DNA of 64,000 nucleotides. Origin: Ancylobacter sonchi (GTDB lineage: Bacteria > Pseudomonadota > Alphaproteobacteria > Rhizobiales > Xanthobacteraceae). The notes below the pieces were generated by a model. The model had not been told where the DNA came from. It saw nothing but the letters and a program-made list of their open reading frames with translations, and searched no databases. How positions within the stretch are numbered: the first letter of the stretch is position 1; each line of letters begins with the position of its first letter. Positions 8,373-18,739 of this stretch are shown here, one piece after another. The translations under genes were made by a program, and so were the position numbers. The stretch is from contig NZ_JAHBGF010000012.1 in assembly GCF_018390695.1 (NCBI RefSeq), forward strand, positions 1 through 64,000. The letters run 5' to 3'.

Positions 8373-8402
8373 GGCGCCGGACCTTTCGCCAGGTCCGGCG
8401 CC
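8373..8402 (+). terminator. Intra-operon stem-loop after the binding-protein gene
   Basis: A perfect 11-bp stem (GGCGCCGGACC/GGTCCGGCGCC) with an 8-nt loop lies between the binding-protein stop and cysT. There is no following U-tract, so it is more likely an mRNA-stabilising or attenuating hairpin than a full terminator. Such hairpins often keep binding-protein mRNA more abundant than permease mRNA. Confidence 0.65.
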
Positions 8403-8433
8403 GCTCTTATGATGGCGACCGCGGAACGCAGAC

Positions 8434-9312
8434 ATGGCCGAGACGACGATGAGCGCAGCGGAACTGGGCGAGACGGCTCCAACGCGCCGCAGCAACGGCG
8501 TGATCCCCGGTTTCGGCCTGACCATGGGCCTCACCCTGCTGTGGCTGTCGCTGATCGTGCTGATCCCGCTCGCCGGCCTGTTCTTCAAGACCGCCGAGCT
8601 GACGCCGGACCGCATCTGGACCATCCTCACCGCCGCCCGCACGCTGAACGCGCTGAAGATCTCCTTCGGCCTGTCGCTCATCGCCGCCGCGATCAACCTG
8701 GTGCTCGGCGCCGTCGTGGTGTGGGCGCTGGTGCGCTACGACTTCCCCGGCCGGCGGCTGCTCGACGCGCTCGTCGACATCCCCTTCGCGCTGCCGACCG
8801 CGGTGGCCGGCATTGCGCTGACCACGCTCTATGCCGAGAATGGCTGGATCGGCAGCCTGCTCGCCCCCTTCGGCATCAAGGTTTCCTTCACCCCGCTCGG
8901 CATCCTGGTGGCGCTGATCTTCATCGGCCTGCCCTTCGTGGTACGCACGGTTCAGCCGGTGCTGGAGGATTTCGACCATGAGCTGGAGGAGGCTGCCGCC
9001 ACGCTCGGCGCCAGCCGCTGGACCACCATCCGCAAGGTGGTGCTGCCCACCGTACTGCCGGCCTTCCTCACCGGCTTCGCCCTCGCCTTCGCCCGCGCGG
9101 TCGGCGAATATGGCTCGGTGATCTTCATCGCCGGCAACCTGCCCAACGTGTCGGAGATCGCGCCGCTGCTGATCGTCATCCGGCTGGAAGAGTTCCGCTA
9201 CGCCGACGCCACCACCATCGCCGCCACCATGCTGGTGGCCTCCTTTGCGCTGCTCTTCGTGATCAACGGCCTGCAGCGCTGGTCGCAGTCCCGTACCGGG
9301 AGGGCGTCATGA
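8434..9312 (+). CDS. cysT: Sulfate ABC transporter permease CysT
   Basis: A 292-aa inner-membrane permease with about six hydrophobic helices, beginning [24 protein letters not shown]. The cytoplasmic EAA loop reads [26 protein letters not shown], the contact site for the ATPase. It forms the sulfate channel with CysW. A start at the second Met (8449) is possible. The stop overlaps cysW by 4 nt. Confidence 0.93.
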   Translation: MAETTMSAAELGETAPTRRSNGVIPGFGLTMGLTLLWLSLIVLIPLAGLFFKTAELTPDRIWTILTAARTLNALKISFGLSLIAAAINLVLGAVVVWALVRYDFPGRRLLDALVDIPFALPTAVAGIALTTLYAENGWIGSLLAPFGIKVSFTPLGILVALIFIGLPFVVRTVQPVLEDFDHELEEAAATLGASRWTTIRKVVLPTVLPAFLTGFALAFARAVGEYGSVIFIAGNLPNVSEIAPLLIVIRLEEFRYADATTIAATMLVASFALLFVINGLQRWSQSRTGRAS

Positions 9313-10145
9313 GCGACAAATCCGTGCGTTCCGAGCCCGCCGCCGTCAAATGGACGGTGGTCGTGGTGGCGACGCTGTTCATCGGCCTGTTCATCGTGCT
9401 GCCGCTGATCAACGTGTTCGCGCAGGCCTTCGTGAAGGGCTGGGAAGCCTATGCCAATGCCCTGGTCGAGCCCGACGCGCTCGCCGCCATCGAGCTGACC
9501 CTCATCGTCACCGCCATCGCGGTGGCCGCCAATACGGTGATGGGCCTTGTCATGGCCTGGGCGATCACGAAATTCTCCTTTCCCGGCAAGAGCTTCCTGA
9601 TCACCCTGCTCGACCTGCCCTTCTCGGTGTCGCCGGTGGTAGCCGGCCTCGTCTTCGTGCTGATGTTCGGCGCACAGGGTTATTTCGGCCCGTGGCTGAT
9701 CGACAATGGCTGGAAGATCATCTTCGCTTGGCCGGGCATCGCGCTCGCCACCATCTTCGTCACCTTCCCCTTCGTGGCGCGCGAGCTGATCCCGCTGATG
9801 CAGGAGCAGGGCACGACGGAGGAAGAAGCGGCGGTGACGCTCGGCGCCTCCGGCTGGCGGGTGTTCTCACGCGTCACCCTGCCCAATGTGAAATGGGCGC
9901 TGCTCTATGGCGTGCTGCTCTGCAACGCCCGCGCCATGGGCGAGTTCGGCGCGGTGTCGGTGGTCTCCGGCCATGTGCGCGGCGAGACCAACACCATCCC
10001 GCTGCAGGTCGAGATCCTCTACAACGAGTACCAGTTCCAGGCCTCCTTCGCGGTGGCCTCGCTGCTGGCCCTCCTCGCCGTGGTGACCCTGTTCGCCAAG
10101 ACCGTGCTGGAGAGCCGCGTGCATGCCCGCAAGGGCGGGCACTGA
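9309..10145 (+). CDS. cysW: Sulfate ABC transporter permease CysW
   Basis: A 278-aa permease partner of CysT with six predicted membrane segments and an EAA loop ([25 protein letters not shown]). The C-terminal half carries the [31 protein letters not shown] signature, shortened here to its recognisable parts [11 protein letters not shown] and [13 protein letters not shown]. The usual next gene, cysA, is absent: the following gene is convergent and unrelated. The ATPase must therefore be encoded elsewhere or shared. Confidence 0.93.
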   Translation: MSDKSVRSEPAAVKWTVVVVATLFIGLFIVLPLINVFAQAFVKGWEAYANALVEPDALAAIELTLIVTAIAVAANTVMGLVMAWAITKFSFPGKSFLITLLDLPFSVSPVVAGLVFVLMFGAQGYFGPWLIDNGWKIIFAWPGIALATIFVTFPFVARELIPLMQEQGTTEEEAAVTLGASGWRVFSRVTLPNVKWALLYGVLLCNARAMGEFGAVSVVSGHVRGETNTIPLQVEILYNEYQFQASFAVASLLALLAVVTLFAKTVLESRVHARKGGH

Positions 10146-10181
10146 GCGGCACTCCCTTGAGCGGCGGTCGCCCGTCCCGGC

Positions 10182-10763
10182 TCAGAACAGATAGGTCGCG
10201 ATGATGAAGCCGCCGATGGTGACCACCGCGAAAAGGAAGGTCACCAGTCCCAGCCGCTCCTCGATGAAGGTGCGGGCCGAGGGGCCGATCCAGTAGAGCA
10301 GGCCGGCGACCAGGAAGAAGCGCGCGCCGCGGGTGATCACCGACAGCACGACGAACCAGAACAGGCTGTAATGGGCGAAGCCCGAGGTGATGGTCACCAC
10401 CTTGTAGGGGATCGGCGTCACGCCCTTGATCAGGATGATCCAGTGGCCGTATTCGGCATAGGCCTTGGCGAAGGCGTCGACCTTCTCGCCATAGCCGTAG
10501 AGCTGGATCAGGAACAGGCCGACCGTCTCGTAGAGCAGCGCCCCGATCGCATAGCCGACGAGGCCGCCCAGCACCGAGGCGACGGTGCAGATGAGGGCGT
10601 AGCGCCACGCCCGATCCGGCCGGGCGATGCACATCGGCACCAGCATGAGGTCGGGCGGTACCGGAAAGAACGAGCTCTCCGCCGCCGACACGCCGGCGAG
10701 CGCCCAGCCGGCCGACGGACGTTCGGAAAGGTCGATCACCCATTGATAGAGGCGGCGCAGCAT
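10182..10763 (-). CDS. YqaA/DedA-family inner-membrane protein
   Basis: A 193-aa polytopic membrane protein of the YqaA branch of the DedA/SNARE-associated superfamily. It has about five hydrophobic segments. Characteristic pieces are AESSFFPVPPDLMLVPM, GGLVGYAIGALLYETVG, YGHWIILIKGVTPIPYKVVTITSG and RGARFFLVAGLLYWIG. Relatives are implicated in lipid scrambling and membrane homeostasis; the function of this member is unknown. It converges on cysW with only 36 nt between the stops. Confidence 0.85.
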   Translation of the reverse strand: MLRRLYQWVIDLSERPSAGWALAGVSAAESSFFPVPPDLMLVPMCIARPDRAWRYALICTVASVLGGLVGYAIGALLYETVGLFLIQLYGYGEKVDAFAKAYAEYGHWIILIKGVTPIPYKVVTITSGFAHYSLFWFVVLSVITRGARFFLVAGLLYWIGPSARTFIEERLGLVTFLFAVVTIGGFIIATYLF

Positions 10764-10817
10764 GGAGGCTCCAGGGGGAAGGAGGCCCGGCGGCGGGCCG
10801 GGTCGAGGGCGGATGCT

Positions 10818-11339
10818 TCAGCGGGATCCGCGACGCGAGCCCGTCGACGAGGCGAGGCGGGCGGCGCCAGCCGGAGCCGTCTCCGCCGCTGCGTCCACGA
10901 CCGGCGCGGCGGCGAGCTCGGCGAAGAGATCGGCCGGCACCGCATAGCCGGAATGCGCGAGGCTGTCACCGTGCCGCAGGGGAGCGCCCGGCAGCGCGCC
11001 GGGACCCGGCACACCGGCCTTCTTTCCCGCCTTGGGCAGCTTCTCCGCCATGCCCAGCATCTTCTCGCGCCGGCGCATTTCCGCCCACACATCGTCGGGA
11101 TCGATGCCGAGCTCGACCCATAGCACGACGAGATTGTAGAGAAGATCGGCGCTCTCGCGCACCGCGCCGTTCGCGTCGCCGACCACACCGTCCAGCGCCA
11201 CCTCGACCGCTTCCTCCGCCACTTTCTTGGCGATGAAGGAGCGACCGCGCGCAAACAGCTTGGCGGTACGCGGCGAGGCCATCCGCCCCTTCCGCGCCGC
11301 ACACACGGACTCGTGAAGGCGGCGGATCGAATCACTCAT
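10818..11339 (-). CDS. HisE-like phosphoribosyl-ATP pyrophosphohydrolase
   Basis: A 173-aa protein whose first ~100 residues match the all-alpha NTP pyrophosphatase family of HisE: RTAKLFARGRSFIAKKVAEE, EVALDGVVGD, ESADLLYNLVVLW and DDVWAEMRRREK. HisE hydrolyses phosphoribosyl-ATP in histidine synthesis. Ordinary HisE is about 105-110 aa and lies in a his operon. This copy is solitary and has a ~70-aa Ala/Pro/Gly-rich tail, so it may be a paralogue with another nucleotide substrate. Confidence 0.8.
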   Translation of the reverse strand: MSDSIRRLHESVCAARKGRMASPRTAKLFARGRSFIAKKVAEEAVEVALDGVVGDANGAVRESADLLYNLVVLWVELGIDPDDVWAEMRRREKMLGMAEKLPKAGKKAGVPGPGALPGAPLRHGDSLAHSGYAVPADLFAELAAAPVVDAAAETAPAGAARLASSTGSRRGSR

Positions 11340-11540
11340 CCGCAAGAGCTTAGCGCGGTTTCCATGAAGTTTGCGTGGCAACATGCGGTCTTGCAGCGGT
11401 GCGGTCGCGGCCGGCCTTCCGCCCGGAAACACGCGTCATTTTCCGGTTTCCGGCCCGACGCCTTTTGATCCCGGACGGCGGACGCGGTATGGAAGGGAGA
11501 TCGTCGAATATTCGCTTCCAGCAAGAACGGATCGCGTCGC

Positions 11541-13010
11541 GTGCTGAACCCCTCCTCCCGCCGCACCCGTAACCGCGCCATCATTCTCGCGCTTGCCGGC
11601 GCGCTCGCCGCTCTCATGCCCCTGGCCGGCTCCACCGCGGCGCGCGCCACGCCCTCGCTGGTGGTCGATATGGACAGCGGCAAGGTGCTGCTGGCCGAGG
11701 ACGCCACCAAGCCCTGGTACCCCGCCTCGATCACCAAGCTGATGACCGCCTATGTCACCTTCCGCGCCATGAAGGCCGGGCGGCTGACCGAGAACACGCT
11801 GATCACCGTCTCGCCGCTGGCCGCCTCGCAGGCGCCCTCGAAGATGGGCTTCGTGCCGGGCACCAAGCTCACCGTCGACAACGCGCTGAAGATGATGCTC
11901 GTCAAGTCGGCCAACGACATGGCCTATGTCCTCGCCGAGGGCGTCAGCGGCTCGCTGCCGGCCTTCGTCGACGAGATGAACGAGGCGGCGCGCGACCTCG
12001 GCATGACCGGCTCGCATTTCGCCAATCCGAACGGGCTGCCCGATCCCAACAACGTCACCACCGCCCGCGACCTCGCCGTGCTGGTGCGCGCCATCGCGCT
12101 CGAATATCCCGAGCACGAGCAGCTGTTCCGCATCCCGGCGATGAAGGTCGGCAACAATGTCATCCGCAGCTACAACAAGCTGATCGACCGCTATCCCGGT
12201 GCCGACGGCATGAAGACCGGCTTCATCTGCGCCTCCGGCTTCAACCTCGTCGCCACCGCGCATCGCGGCGACAAACGGCTGATCGCCATCGTGCTCGGCA
12301 CCAATTCCGGCAAGGAGCGCACCGAACAGGCCGCCCTGTTGCTGGAGCGCGGCTTCAACCAGTCCTGGCAGATCTTCGGCGCCGTCGCGCCGACGGTGGA
12401 TTCGCTGCGCAACCAGGGCGGCGCGCCGACCGACATGCGCGCCCAGGTCTGCGGGGCCAAGCGCAAGACCGTCGCCTCGGAAGCCGATGACGACAGCGGC
12501 CCGGCGCCGGCCGGCTTCGCCGCCGCCGGCATGGTTTCGCTCGGCGCCAACGTGACCGGCGCCAGCCTGCTGCAGAACCTGCCGCCTTCCATGCCGCCGG
12601 TCGAAGTGTTCGTCGGCCCGACGCCCGATGCCGCGGCGCTCGCCGCCGCCTATCCGGCCCCGGCGCCGAAGAAGCCCGCCACCGGCAGCAAGAAGGTCAC
12701 CGGCGCCAAGCAGGTCGCCATCCCCGTGACGCCGGCCAAGCCCGATTCGAAGTCGGGCTCGAAGACCGCCGCCAAGCCGAAGAGCACGCCGGAGACGACG
12801 GTGATGGCCGATCCGACCGGCGACACCGCCCCGGCGCCGAAGCCGGCAGCCAAACCCACGGCCCAGCCTGCCGCCAAACCCGCGCCCAAGCCGACGGCCT
12901 CGACCGCCAAGCCGAAACCGGCGGCCAAGCCCGCGGCCCAGACCGGCTCGCAGCCGACCATCATCGTCGCGCCGGTGCCGGCGCCCGGTGCTTCCACGGC
13001 GGCGCAATAG
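11541..13010 (+). CDS. D-alanyl-D-alanine carboxypeptidase (S11 penicillin-binding protein)
   Basis: A 489-aa low-molecular-weight PBP of the DacA/DacC/DacF family that trims the terminal D-Ala of peptidoglycan stem peptides. It starts at GTG with a signal peptide ending near ARA (residue 36). The catalytic motifs are intact: S63-x-x-K66 (SITK), S123-A-N125 and K225-T-G227. The last ~150 residues are Ala/Pro/Lys-rich with repeated AKP-type units, likely an extended wall-associated linker rather than the usual amphipathic anchor. The GTPase gene starts 13 nt downstream. Confidence 0.92.
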   Translation: MLNPSSRRTRNRAIILALAGALAALMPLAGSTAARATPSLVVDMDSGKVLLAEDATKPWYPASITKLMTAYVTFRAMKAGRLTENTLITVSPLAASQAPSKMGFVPGTKLTVDNALKMMLVKSANDMAYVLAEGVSGSLPAFVDEMNEAARDLGMTGSHFANPNGLPDPNNVTTARDLAVLVRAIALEYPEHEQLFRIPAMKVGNNVIRSYNKLIDRYPGADGMKTGFICASGFNLVATAHRGDKRLIAIVLGTNSGKERTEQAALLLERGFNQSWQIFGAVAPTVDSLRNQGGAPTDMRAQVCGAKRKTVASEADDDSGPAPAGFAAAGMVSLGANVTGASLLQNLPPSMPPVEVFVGPTPDAAALAAAYPAPAPKKPATGSKKVTGAKQVAIPVTPAKPDSKSGSKTAAKPKSTPETTVMADPTGDTAPAPKPAAKPTAQPAAKPAPKPTASTAKPKPAAKPAAQTGSQPTIIVAPVPAPGASTAAQ

Positions 13011-13023
13011 CGCCGACACGATC

Positions 13024-14154
<1,131 letters not shown>

Positions 14155-14163
14155 AGCCTATTC

Positions 14164-14261
14164 CGCGAAAGCTGAAAGGCCTTCGCGACGAGAACATGCT
14201 CCAGCTCGTCGAATCTGGAGCCCTTTCTTATCGATCAGGTCATTCACCTGATTGGAAAGGG
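14164..14261. repeat. Composite palindromic extragenic element (copy A)
   Basis: Three consecutive hairpins lie between convergent genes: GCGAAAG/CCTTCGC with an 8-nt loop (14165-14186), CTCCAG/CTGGAG (14199-14220), and a longer one (14221-14261) with CCCTTTC/GAAAGGG outer arms and ATCAGGT/ACCTGAT inner arms. The first hairpin is repeated on the other side of the CAP gene at 15020-15041 with the same 7-8-7 geometry. This resembles Rhizobiales extragenic palindromes and may also act as a bidirectional terminator. Confidence 0.65.
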
Positions 14262-14285
14262 TCCCAGGCGCCGCCCACTGGCCGC

Positions 14286-14942
14286 CTATTGCCCCGGCAG
14301 CGTGACACCGCCGAAGGTGACGGTGGTGGTGCCCATGGCCGGCTGGGCGTTGGCGGGCTGGGCGCTCGCCGCGGGCGCTGCGGCGGCCTGCGCGGCGGCC
14401 TCCACCTTCGGATCCGGCTTGCCGAGCACCATCGCCCAGTAGACGCGGTAGCGGCTCCTCGGCACCGCGATGGCGGCTATGCCCATCTTGGTCATGCCCG
14501 GCGCCAGCATGTTCTTGTTGTGCGAGGGCGAATCCCGCCAGCCGGAAAACGCCTCGGCGAGCGTGTGATAGCCGGCGCCGACATTCTCCACGGCCGTCAG
14601 CCCGGTCCAGCCCGCCGATTTCAGCCGCTGCACGAAACCGCGCCCTCCGACGGAATGCGACAGCTCGTCCGCGGCTGCCATCGCCCTGGCCTGCTGCTCC
14701 GCCACCCGCATCAGCACCGGGTCGATGGCGACCGCCGACAGTCCTCGTCCGCGCCGATAGTCGCTCACCAGCGAGGCGGCCGCCTCCGGGTCGAGCTGCC
14801 CGCCCTTGGACAGGTCGGCATAGAAGGTCGGGTCGGTAGCCACCGGCGGCGGCGTGGCGCAGCCCGCGAGGAACAGCGGCAGCAGCAGCGCGCCAGCCGC
14901 CAGACGCGGGATCGCACGGCGCGAAATGGGGAAACCGGGCAT
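14286..14942 (-). CDS. CAP-domain (SCP/PR1-like) lipoprotein
   Basis: A 218-aa secreted protein. The lipobox LAGC puts a lipidated cysteine at residue 28. The CAP fold is marked by AEQQARAMAAADELSHS, ENVGAGYHTLAEAFSGWRDSP and SHNKNMLAPGMTKMGIA, with the putative cavity His/Glu residues present. Bacterial CAP proteins are mostly of unknown function. The ATG at 14942 directly precedes a twin-Arg-containing signal sequence. Palindromic repeats flank the gene on both sides. Confidence 0.88.
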   Translation of the reverse strand: MPGFPISRRAIPRLAAGALLLPLFLAGCATPPPVATDPTFYADLSKGGQLDPEAAASLVSDYRRGRGLSAVAIDPVLMRVAEQQARAMAAADELSHSVGGRGFVQRLKSAGWTGLTAVENVGAGYHTLAEAFSGWRDSPSHNKNMLAPGMTKMGIAAIAVPRSRYRVYWAMVLGKPDPKVEAAAQAAAAPAASAQPANAQPAMGTTTVTFGGVTLPGQ

Positions 14943-15008
14943 GGAAGCCTCTCGGGGGCAGGAGGAGAAAAGCGCGAATCGGCAAGCGAGGCACGAATAG
15001 GCGGGCCG

Positions 15009-15050
15009 GAGCATGTGCCGCAAAGGTTGAAAGACCTTTGCGAAAGAACG
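15009..15050. repeat. Palindromic extragenic element (copy B)
   Basis: A perfect 7-bp stem GCAAAGG/CCTTTGC with loop TTGAAAGA (15020-15041) preceded by GAGCATG. It matches copy A around 14165-14186 in stem length, loop length and the TGAAAG loop core. It lies upstream of the CAP lipoprotein start. Confidence 0.6.
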
Positions 15051-15119
15051 CCCACGCCAAATGATTGAAAACGAATATCTTTCTTTCCAGCCGGGCGTGC
15101 CGCCCGGCCGTGCGGCGCC

Positions 15120-17591
15120 CTAGCCGTCCTCGCCGGCGGTGGGATCGGGCGCTTCCAGCGATCCGCCGCGATAGATGCTCCAGGGCGTGAACGGTATGCC
15201 GATGCGCGCCTGCTTCATGCGGTCGAGCACGGCGAAATGCAGGTCGCTCTTCACGGTCAGCGCGTAATCGACATTGGCGACCACGCAGCGCAGCTCGAAT
15301 TGCAGGTAGCTATCGCCGAACTTGACGAGGAACACCCGCGGCGGCGGCGAGCGCAGCACCTGGGGATGGTCGCAGGCACAGCCGATCAACAGGTCGCGCA
15401 CCTCCTCGGCGTCGGCGTCATAGGCGACGTTGATCTGCAGGATGATGCGCCCGGTGGTGTTGGCGTGGGTGTAGTTCTTCACGAGGCCGGTGATGAGATC
15501 GGAATTGGGGATCAGCACCGCGGCGCGGTCGAAGGTCTCGATCTCGGTGGCGCGCACCGAGATGCGGCGCACATAGCCCTCCTCGCCCTTCACCGAAATG
15601 GTGTCGCCGACGCGGATCGGCCGCTCGGCCAGCAGGATCAGTCCCGAGACGAAGTTCGACACGATCGATTGCAGGCCGAAACCGATACCGACCGAAAGCG
15701 CACCGGCGACCAGCGCGATGTTCTGCAGGTTGAGGCCGATCTGCCCCATCGCCATGGCGATCACCGCCAGCGAGATCACATAGCCGATGATGGTGGCGAT
15801 GGAGTTCTGCAGGCCGGGGTCGAAGGCGGTACGCGGCAGGATCGACACCGAGACCCAGCGCTGGATGGCACGGGCGATCAGGATGCCGACGATCAGGAAC
15901 AGCACGGCGTAGAGGATGTCGCCGATCGTCACCGTCGAGGTGCCGATGGTGAAGCCGAAGGTGATGCGGCTGACCACGTCGCGCAGATCGGCGGTGGAGG
16001 TCCCCCAGGTGCCGACCACGATGATGATGGCGAACACCACCACCACCACCTTGAGCACGCCCGCCACCAGCACGGCGATCAGTTCGAGGCTCGCCGGGCG
16101 CACACCGAGCGTGCGCGCCGCCATCTTGGCCTTGTGGCCCTGGGCGATGCCTTCGATGAAGAAGGCGTTGATCAGCGCCACCACCACATAGACGAACAAC
16201 CCGAACACCACGGCGACCAGCGAGCGCGAGGCGAGGAAGCTGGCGAGGCTGACATAGCCAGCGAGCAGCGCGCCGAGGACGGCGAAGTTCAGCACCCAGA
16301 ACGGGAAACGCGCCCATTGCAGCGCGGTGGCGGAGGCTGCGGCGAGCACGCTTTCCGGTTGCTCCCCCGCCGCCGGCGTGTCGCCGGCCGCATCGTCCGG
16401 ATCGTCGGCGGCCAGCGCCCGTACCGTCGAGATGGCGATGACCGCGAGGCCGAGCGCCAGCAGCGCATTGTTGCTGACGGTGAGCGCCACCGGCGTCACC
16501 AGCGCCCGGTGCAGATTGCCGAGGAAGGCCACCAGGCCGAGCAGCCAGACGCCGCCGACGATATGCCGGTAGAGCAGGGTCGCGATCTGGTCGCTCACCG
16601 GCACCACCCGCCGCCAGGATTCGTCGGGCGCCAGCGCGGCGAGCAGCATGCCGCGCCCGGCGGCCACCACGATCACCGCCAGTATCACGCCCTGCATCAC
16701 CTCGCTCACCCGCGCCGGCAGCACGTCGAAGGCGTCGAGCAGGGCAATCGCCGCGAAGGTGGCGAGAATGGCCGGCACGATGCCGACGAGGGCGGTCACG
16801 ATCGAGGCGACGCAGGCCTTGAGGCGCGACAGCGGCTCCTCGCCGCGCTCGCGGTTCAGCCGGCGCAGCGGCCGGCCCAGCAGGCGGCGCAGCATCACCG
16901 CCAGCACGCCGATGCCGACGACGCCGAGCGCCAGCAGCAGCTGCCCCCACAGCGGCATGCGGCTCGCCGCATAGGCCTGCCAGTCGCTCAGAAGGTAGCG
17001 GATGCCACGCCCCTCCATCGCCATGGCGCTCAGCGAGGCCAGCCACAATTCGGGATTGAGGACGGAATAGGAGCGCGCCAGCAGCTGGTCGGTGAACAGG
17101 GCGCGGCGGCGGCTGGTGATGCGGTCGGACAGCTGATCGCCGCGGGTGTTAAGCAGCCGCACCTGTTTGGCCAGCCCTTCCACCTCGGCGGCCTGCGCGG
17201 TGAGATCGTCGCGCTGGGCGGTGACGGAGGCGTTTTCCGGCGGCGCGTCGGCCGCCGGCTTCGGCCCCAGCTCCTGGATGCGATGGTTGAGGTCGCTCAG
17301 CAGCGGCTCGAGCACCGCGATCGCCGCCGTCAGATCGGCGCGCACCGGGTCGAGCCGCCCGCGCAATTCGTCGAGATCCTGCGAGCGCAAGCCGTCGCGC
17401 CCGAGCCCGGCCTCCACGCTGTCGACCACCGCCCGCTGCCCTTCCAGGCGGTCATGCACGGTCTTGTTGTCGAGCGTCGCCTGGGCGAAGGCGCCGCCGG
17501 CCAGAGCGAGGACGAGCAGCAGCGTCGCCAGCGTGGCACGCAGGAAAATGCCTATCGCGGCATCAGGAGCAAGGCGATGGGAGATGACCAT
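15120..17591 (-). CDS. MscS-family mechanosensitive channel with DUF3772 domain
   Basis: An 823-aa inner-membrane channel. A signal peptide (cleavage near AFA, residue 35) is followed by a ~150-aa periplasmic, partly coiled-coil DUF3772 region, then about ten hydrophobic helices. The MscS core at roughly 600-780 contains ALSVGIGFGLQSIVSNFVSG (pore helix) and LAERPIRVGDTISV, ATEIETFD and IPNSDLI of the beta domain. It should release solutes on hypo-osmotic shock. Its size is closer to MscM/MscK than to MscS. Confidence 0.9.
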   Translation of the reverse strand: MVISHRLAPDAAIGIFLRATLATLLLVLALAGGAFAQATLDNKTVHDRLEGQRAVVDSVEAGLGRDGLRSQDLDELRGRLDPVRADLTAAIAVLEPLLSDLNHRIQELGPKPAADAPPENASVTAQRDDLTAQAAEVEGLAKQVRLLNTRGDQLSDRITSRRRALFTDQLLARSYSVLNPELWLASLSAMAMEGRGIRYLLSDWQAYAASRMPLWGQLLLALGVVGIGVLAVMLRRLLGRPLRRLNRERGEEPLSRLKACVASIVTALVGIVPAILATFAAIALLDAFDVLPARVSEVMQGVILAVIVVAAGRGMLLAALAPDESWRRVVPVSDQIATLLYRHIVGGVWLLGLVAFLGNLHRALVTPVALTVSNNALLALGLAVIAISTVRALAADDPDDAAGDTPAAGEQPESVLAAASATALQWARFPFWVLNFAVLGALLAGYVSLASFLASRSLVAVVFGLFVYVVVALINAFFIEGIAQGHKAKMAARTLGVRPASLELIAVLVAGVLKVVVVVFAIIIVVGTWGTSTADLRDVVSRITFGFTIGTSTVTIGDILYAVLFLIVGILIARAIQRWVSVSILPRTAFDPGLQNSIATIIGYVISLAVIAMAMGQIGLNLQNIALVAGALSVGIGFGLQSIVSNFVSGLILLAERPIRVGDTISVKGEEGYVRRISVRATEIETFDRAAVLIPNSDLITGLVKNYTHANTTGRIILQINVAYDADAEEVRDLLIGCACDHPQVLRSPPPRVFLVKFGDSYLQFELRCVVANVDYALTVKSDLHFAVLDRMKQARIGIPFTPWSIYRGGSLEAPDPTAGEDG

Positions 17592-17711
17592 GAACCGGGC
17601 GCATTCGATGAGGATGGCCCTGTCTCTCGCCCGATCACGGCCAAGTCAAGGCATCGCATCAAGACGACCCAGCGGATACCGGCCTGCGGGCGCGCCCGGC
17701 GCGCCGCGGCG

Positions 17712-18368
17712 TCAGTGGCCGCGATGCGGGCGCGGCAGCATGCGGTCCTGCAATTCGAACGCGGCGGAGAACACCGCGAAGACGTCGCCGATCATCTCGC
17801 GCAGCCAGGACATCGGCGTCGCCGGCGGCGTACGCAGGTGGCCGACCATCTCGGTCTCGTCGAGCGAGAAATCCGCCTCGTGGCGCAGCGCGATGCTCTT
17901 CATCCGGCCGTTCTGCGGCAGGAACACCACTTCGAGGTCCTCGATGCCGCGGTTCTGCGCCAGCAGCACCAGCTGGCGCATCAGCGCCGAGCCGATGCCC
18001 TTGCCCTGCCAGTCGCGCTCGACGCTGAAGGCCGCCTCGGCGGCGACCGGCTTGCCGGGCTTCTTGGGCAGCGGATGCAGCTCGGCGACGGCGCGCAGTT
18101 CGCCCTCGTGGAAATAGCCGACCAGCAGCTTGTCGCCCTCGACCGCACGGGCGGCATGACGGGCGAGCGCGGCGTCCGACACCACGCCGCCGAAGCGCAT
18201 GAAGCGGCTCAGCGGATCGAGGCGAAGCAGGTGGTCAAGGAACTCCTGCCGCTCGGCGGGCACGATCTTGCGGATCACGCCTTCGGCGACGGCGTCAACC
18301 CGCGAGGGCGGCGCCTCGCTGGCCGTGTTCCGGGGCTCGAGCTGATCGATCATCGGTGTTCCGGGCAT
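17712..18368 (-). CDS. GNAT-family N-acetyltransferase
   Basis: A protein of about 218 aa with an acetyl-CoA binding core: AEAAFSVERDWQGKGIGSALMRQLVLLAQNRG, best recognised by the QGKGIG loop. The N-terminal half contains DPLSRFMRFGGVVSDAAL, shared with a group of stand-alone GNAT proteins and with GNAT domains of protein acyltransferases. The substrate is unknown. Starts at 18368 or 18353 are both plausible; a start at 18398 is less likely. Confidence 0.8.
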   Translation of the reverse strand: MPGTPMIDQLEPRNTASEAPPSRVDAVAEGVIRKIVPAERQEFLDHLLRLDPLSRFMRFGGVVSDAALARHAARAVEGDKLLVGYFHEGELRAVAELHPLPKKPGKPVAAEAAFSVERDWQGKGIGSALMRQLVLLAQNRGIEDLEVVFLPQNGRMKSIALRHEADFSLDETEMVGHLRTPPATPMSWLREMIGDVFAVFSAAFELQDRMLPRPHRGH

Positions 18369-18739
18369 CGCATCCACCGCTACATTGCGGCGCGACATAC
18401 ATATTCGCACTGCAACATGACACAACCGGCAGCCCTGCATGGCTCGCATGCGGCGGGCGCGAGCCTGAGGTGTCGTCGCACCATCCGCCTTGCTTGCCTG
18501 CGAAAACCTCGCGGACTGTGTGACCATGCCCCGCGCCGGTCAAGTCGGTAGCGTTACGCAGCCGGCCGCCATTGCCGGCGTTTTGCAGATTGGCCCTCCC
18601 CTTCCCCATCGTTCACCACCGATATTGCAGCTGCGCACGAAAGCCCCCGAACCTTCGTTCAAAGCGGCATCCCGCCTGCTTGCTGCGGCGCCTTCGGCTC
18701 GCTAGTTGTGCGCGGCACAAATTTCTGGAGATCGGCGAG
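18369..18739. other. Divergent intergenic region with a TTGTGC palindrome
   Basis: 371 nt between the divergent GNAT and zapE genes. The only clear structure is a perfect inverted repeat TTGTGC-N3-GCACAA at 18706-18720, 20 nt before the zapE start codon and just upstream of its GGAG ribosome-binding site. It could be an operator. No convincing -35/-10 pair was found. Confidence 0.45.

Noticed and set aside
15237-18551. An 1104-codon plus-strand frame opposite the MscS-type channel and GNAT genes
   Set aside because: The composition is His/Arg/Gln-rich without any family motif. The opposite strand encodes clear membrane helices and MscS motifs.
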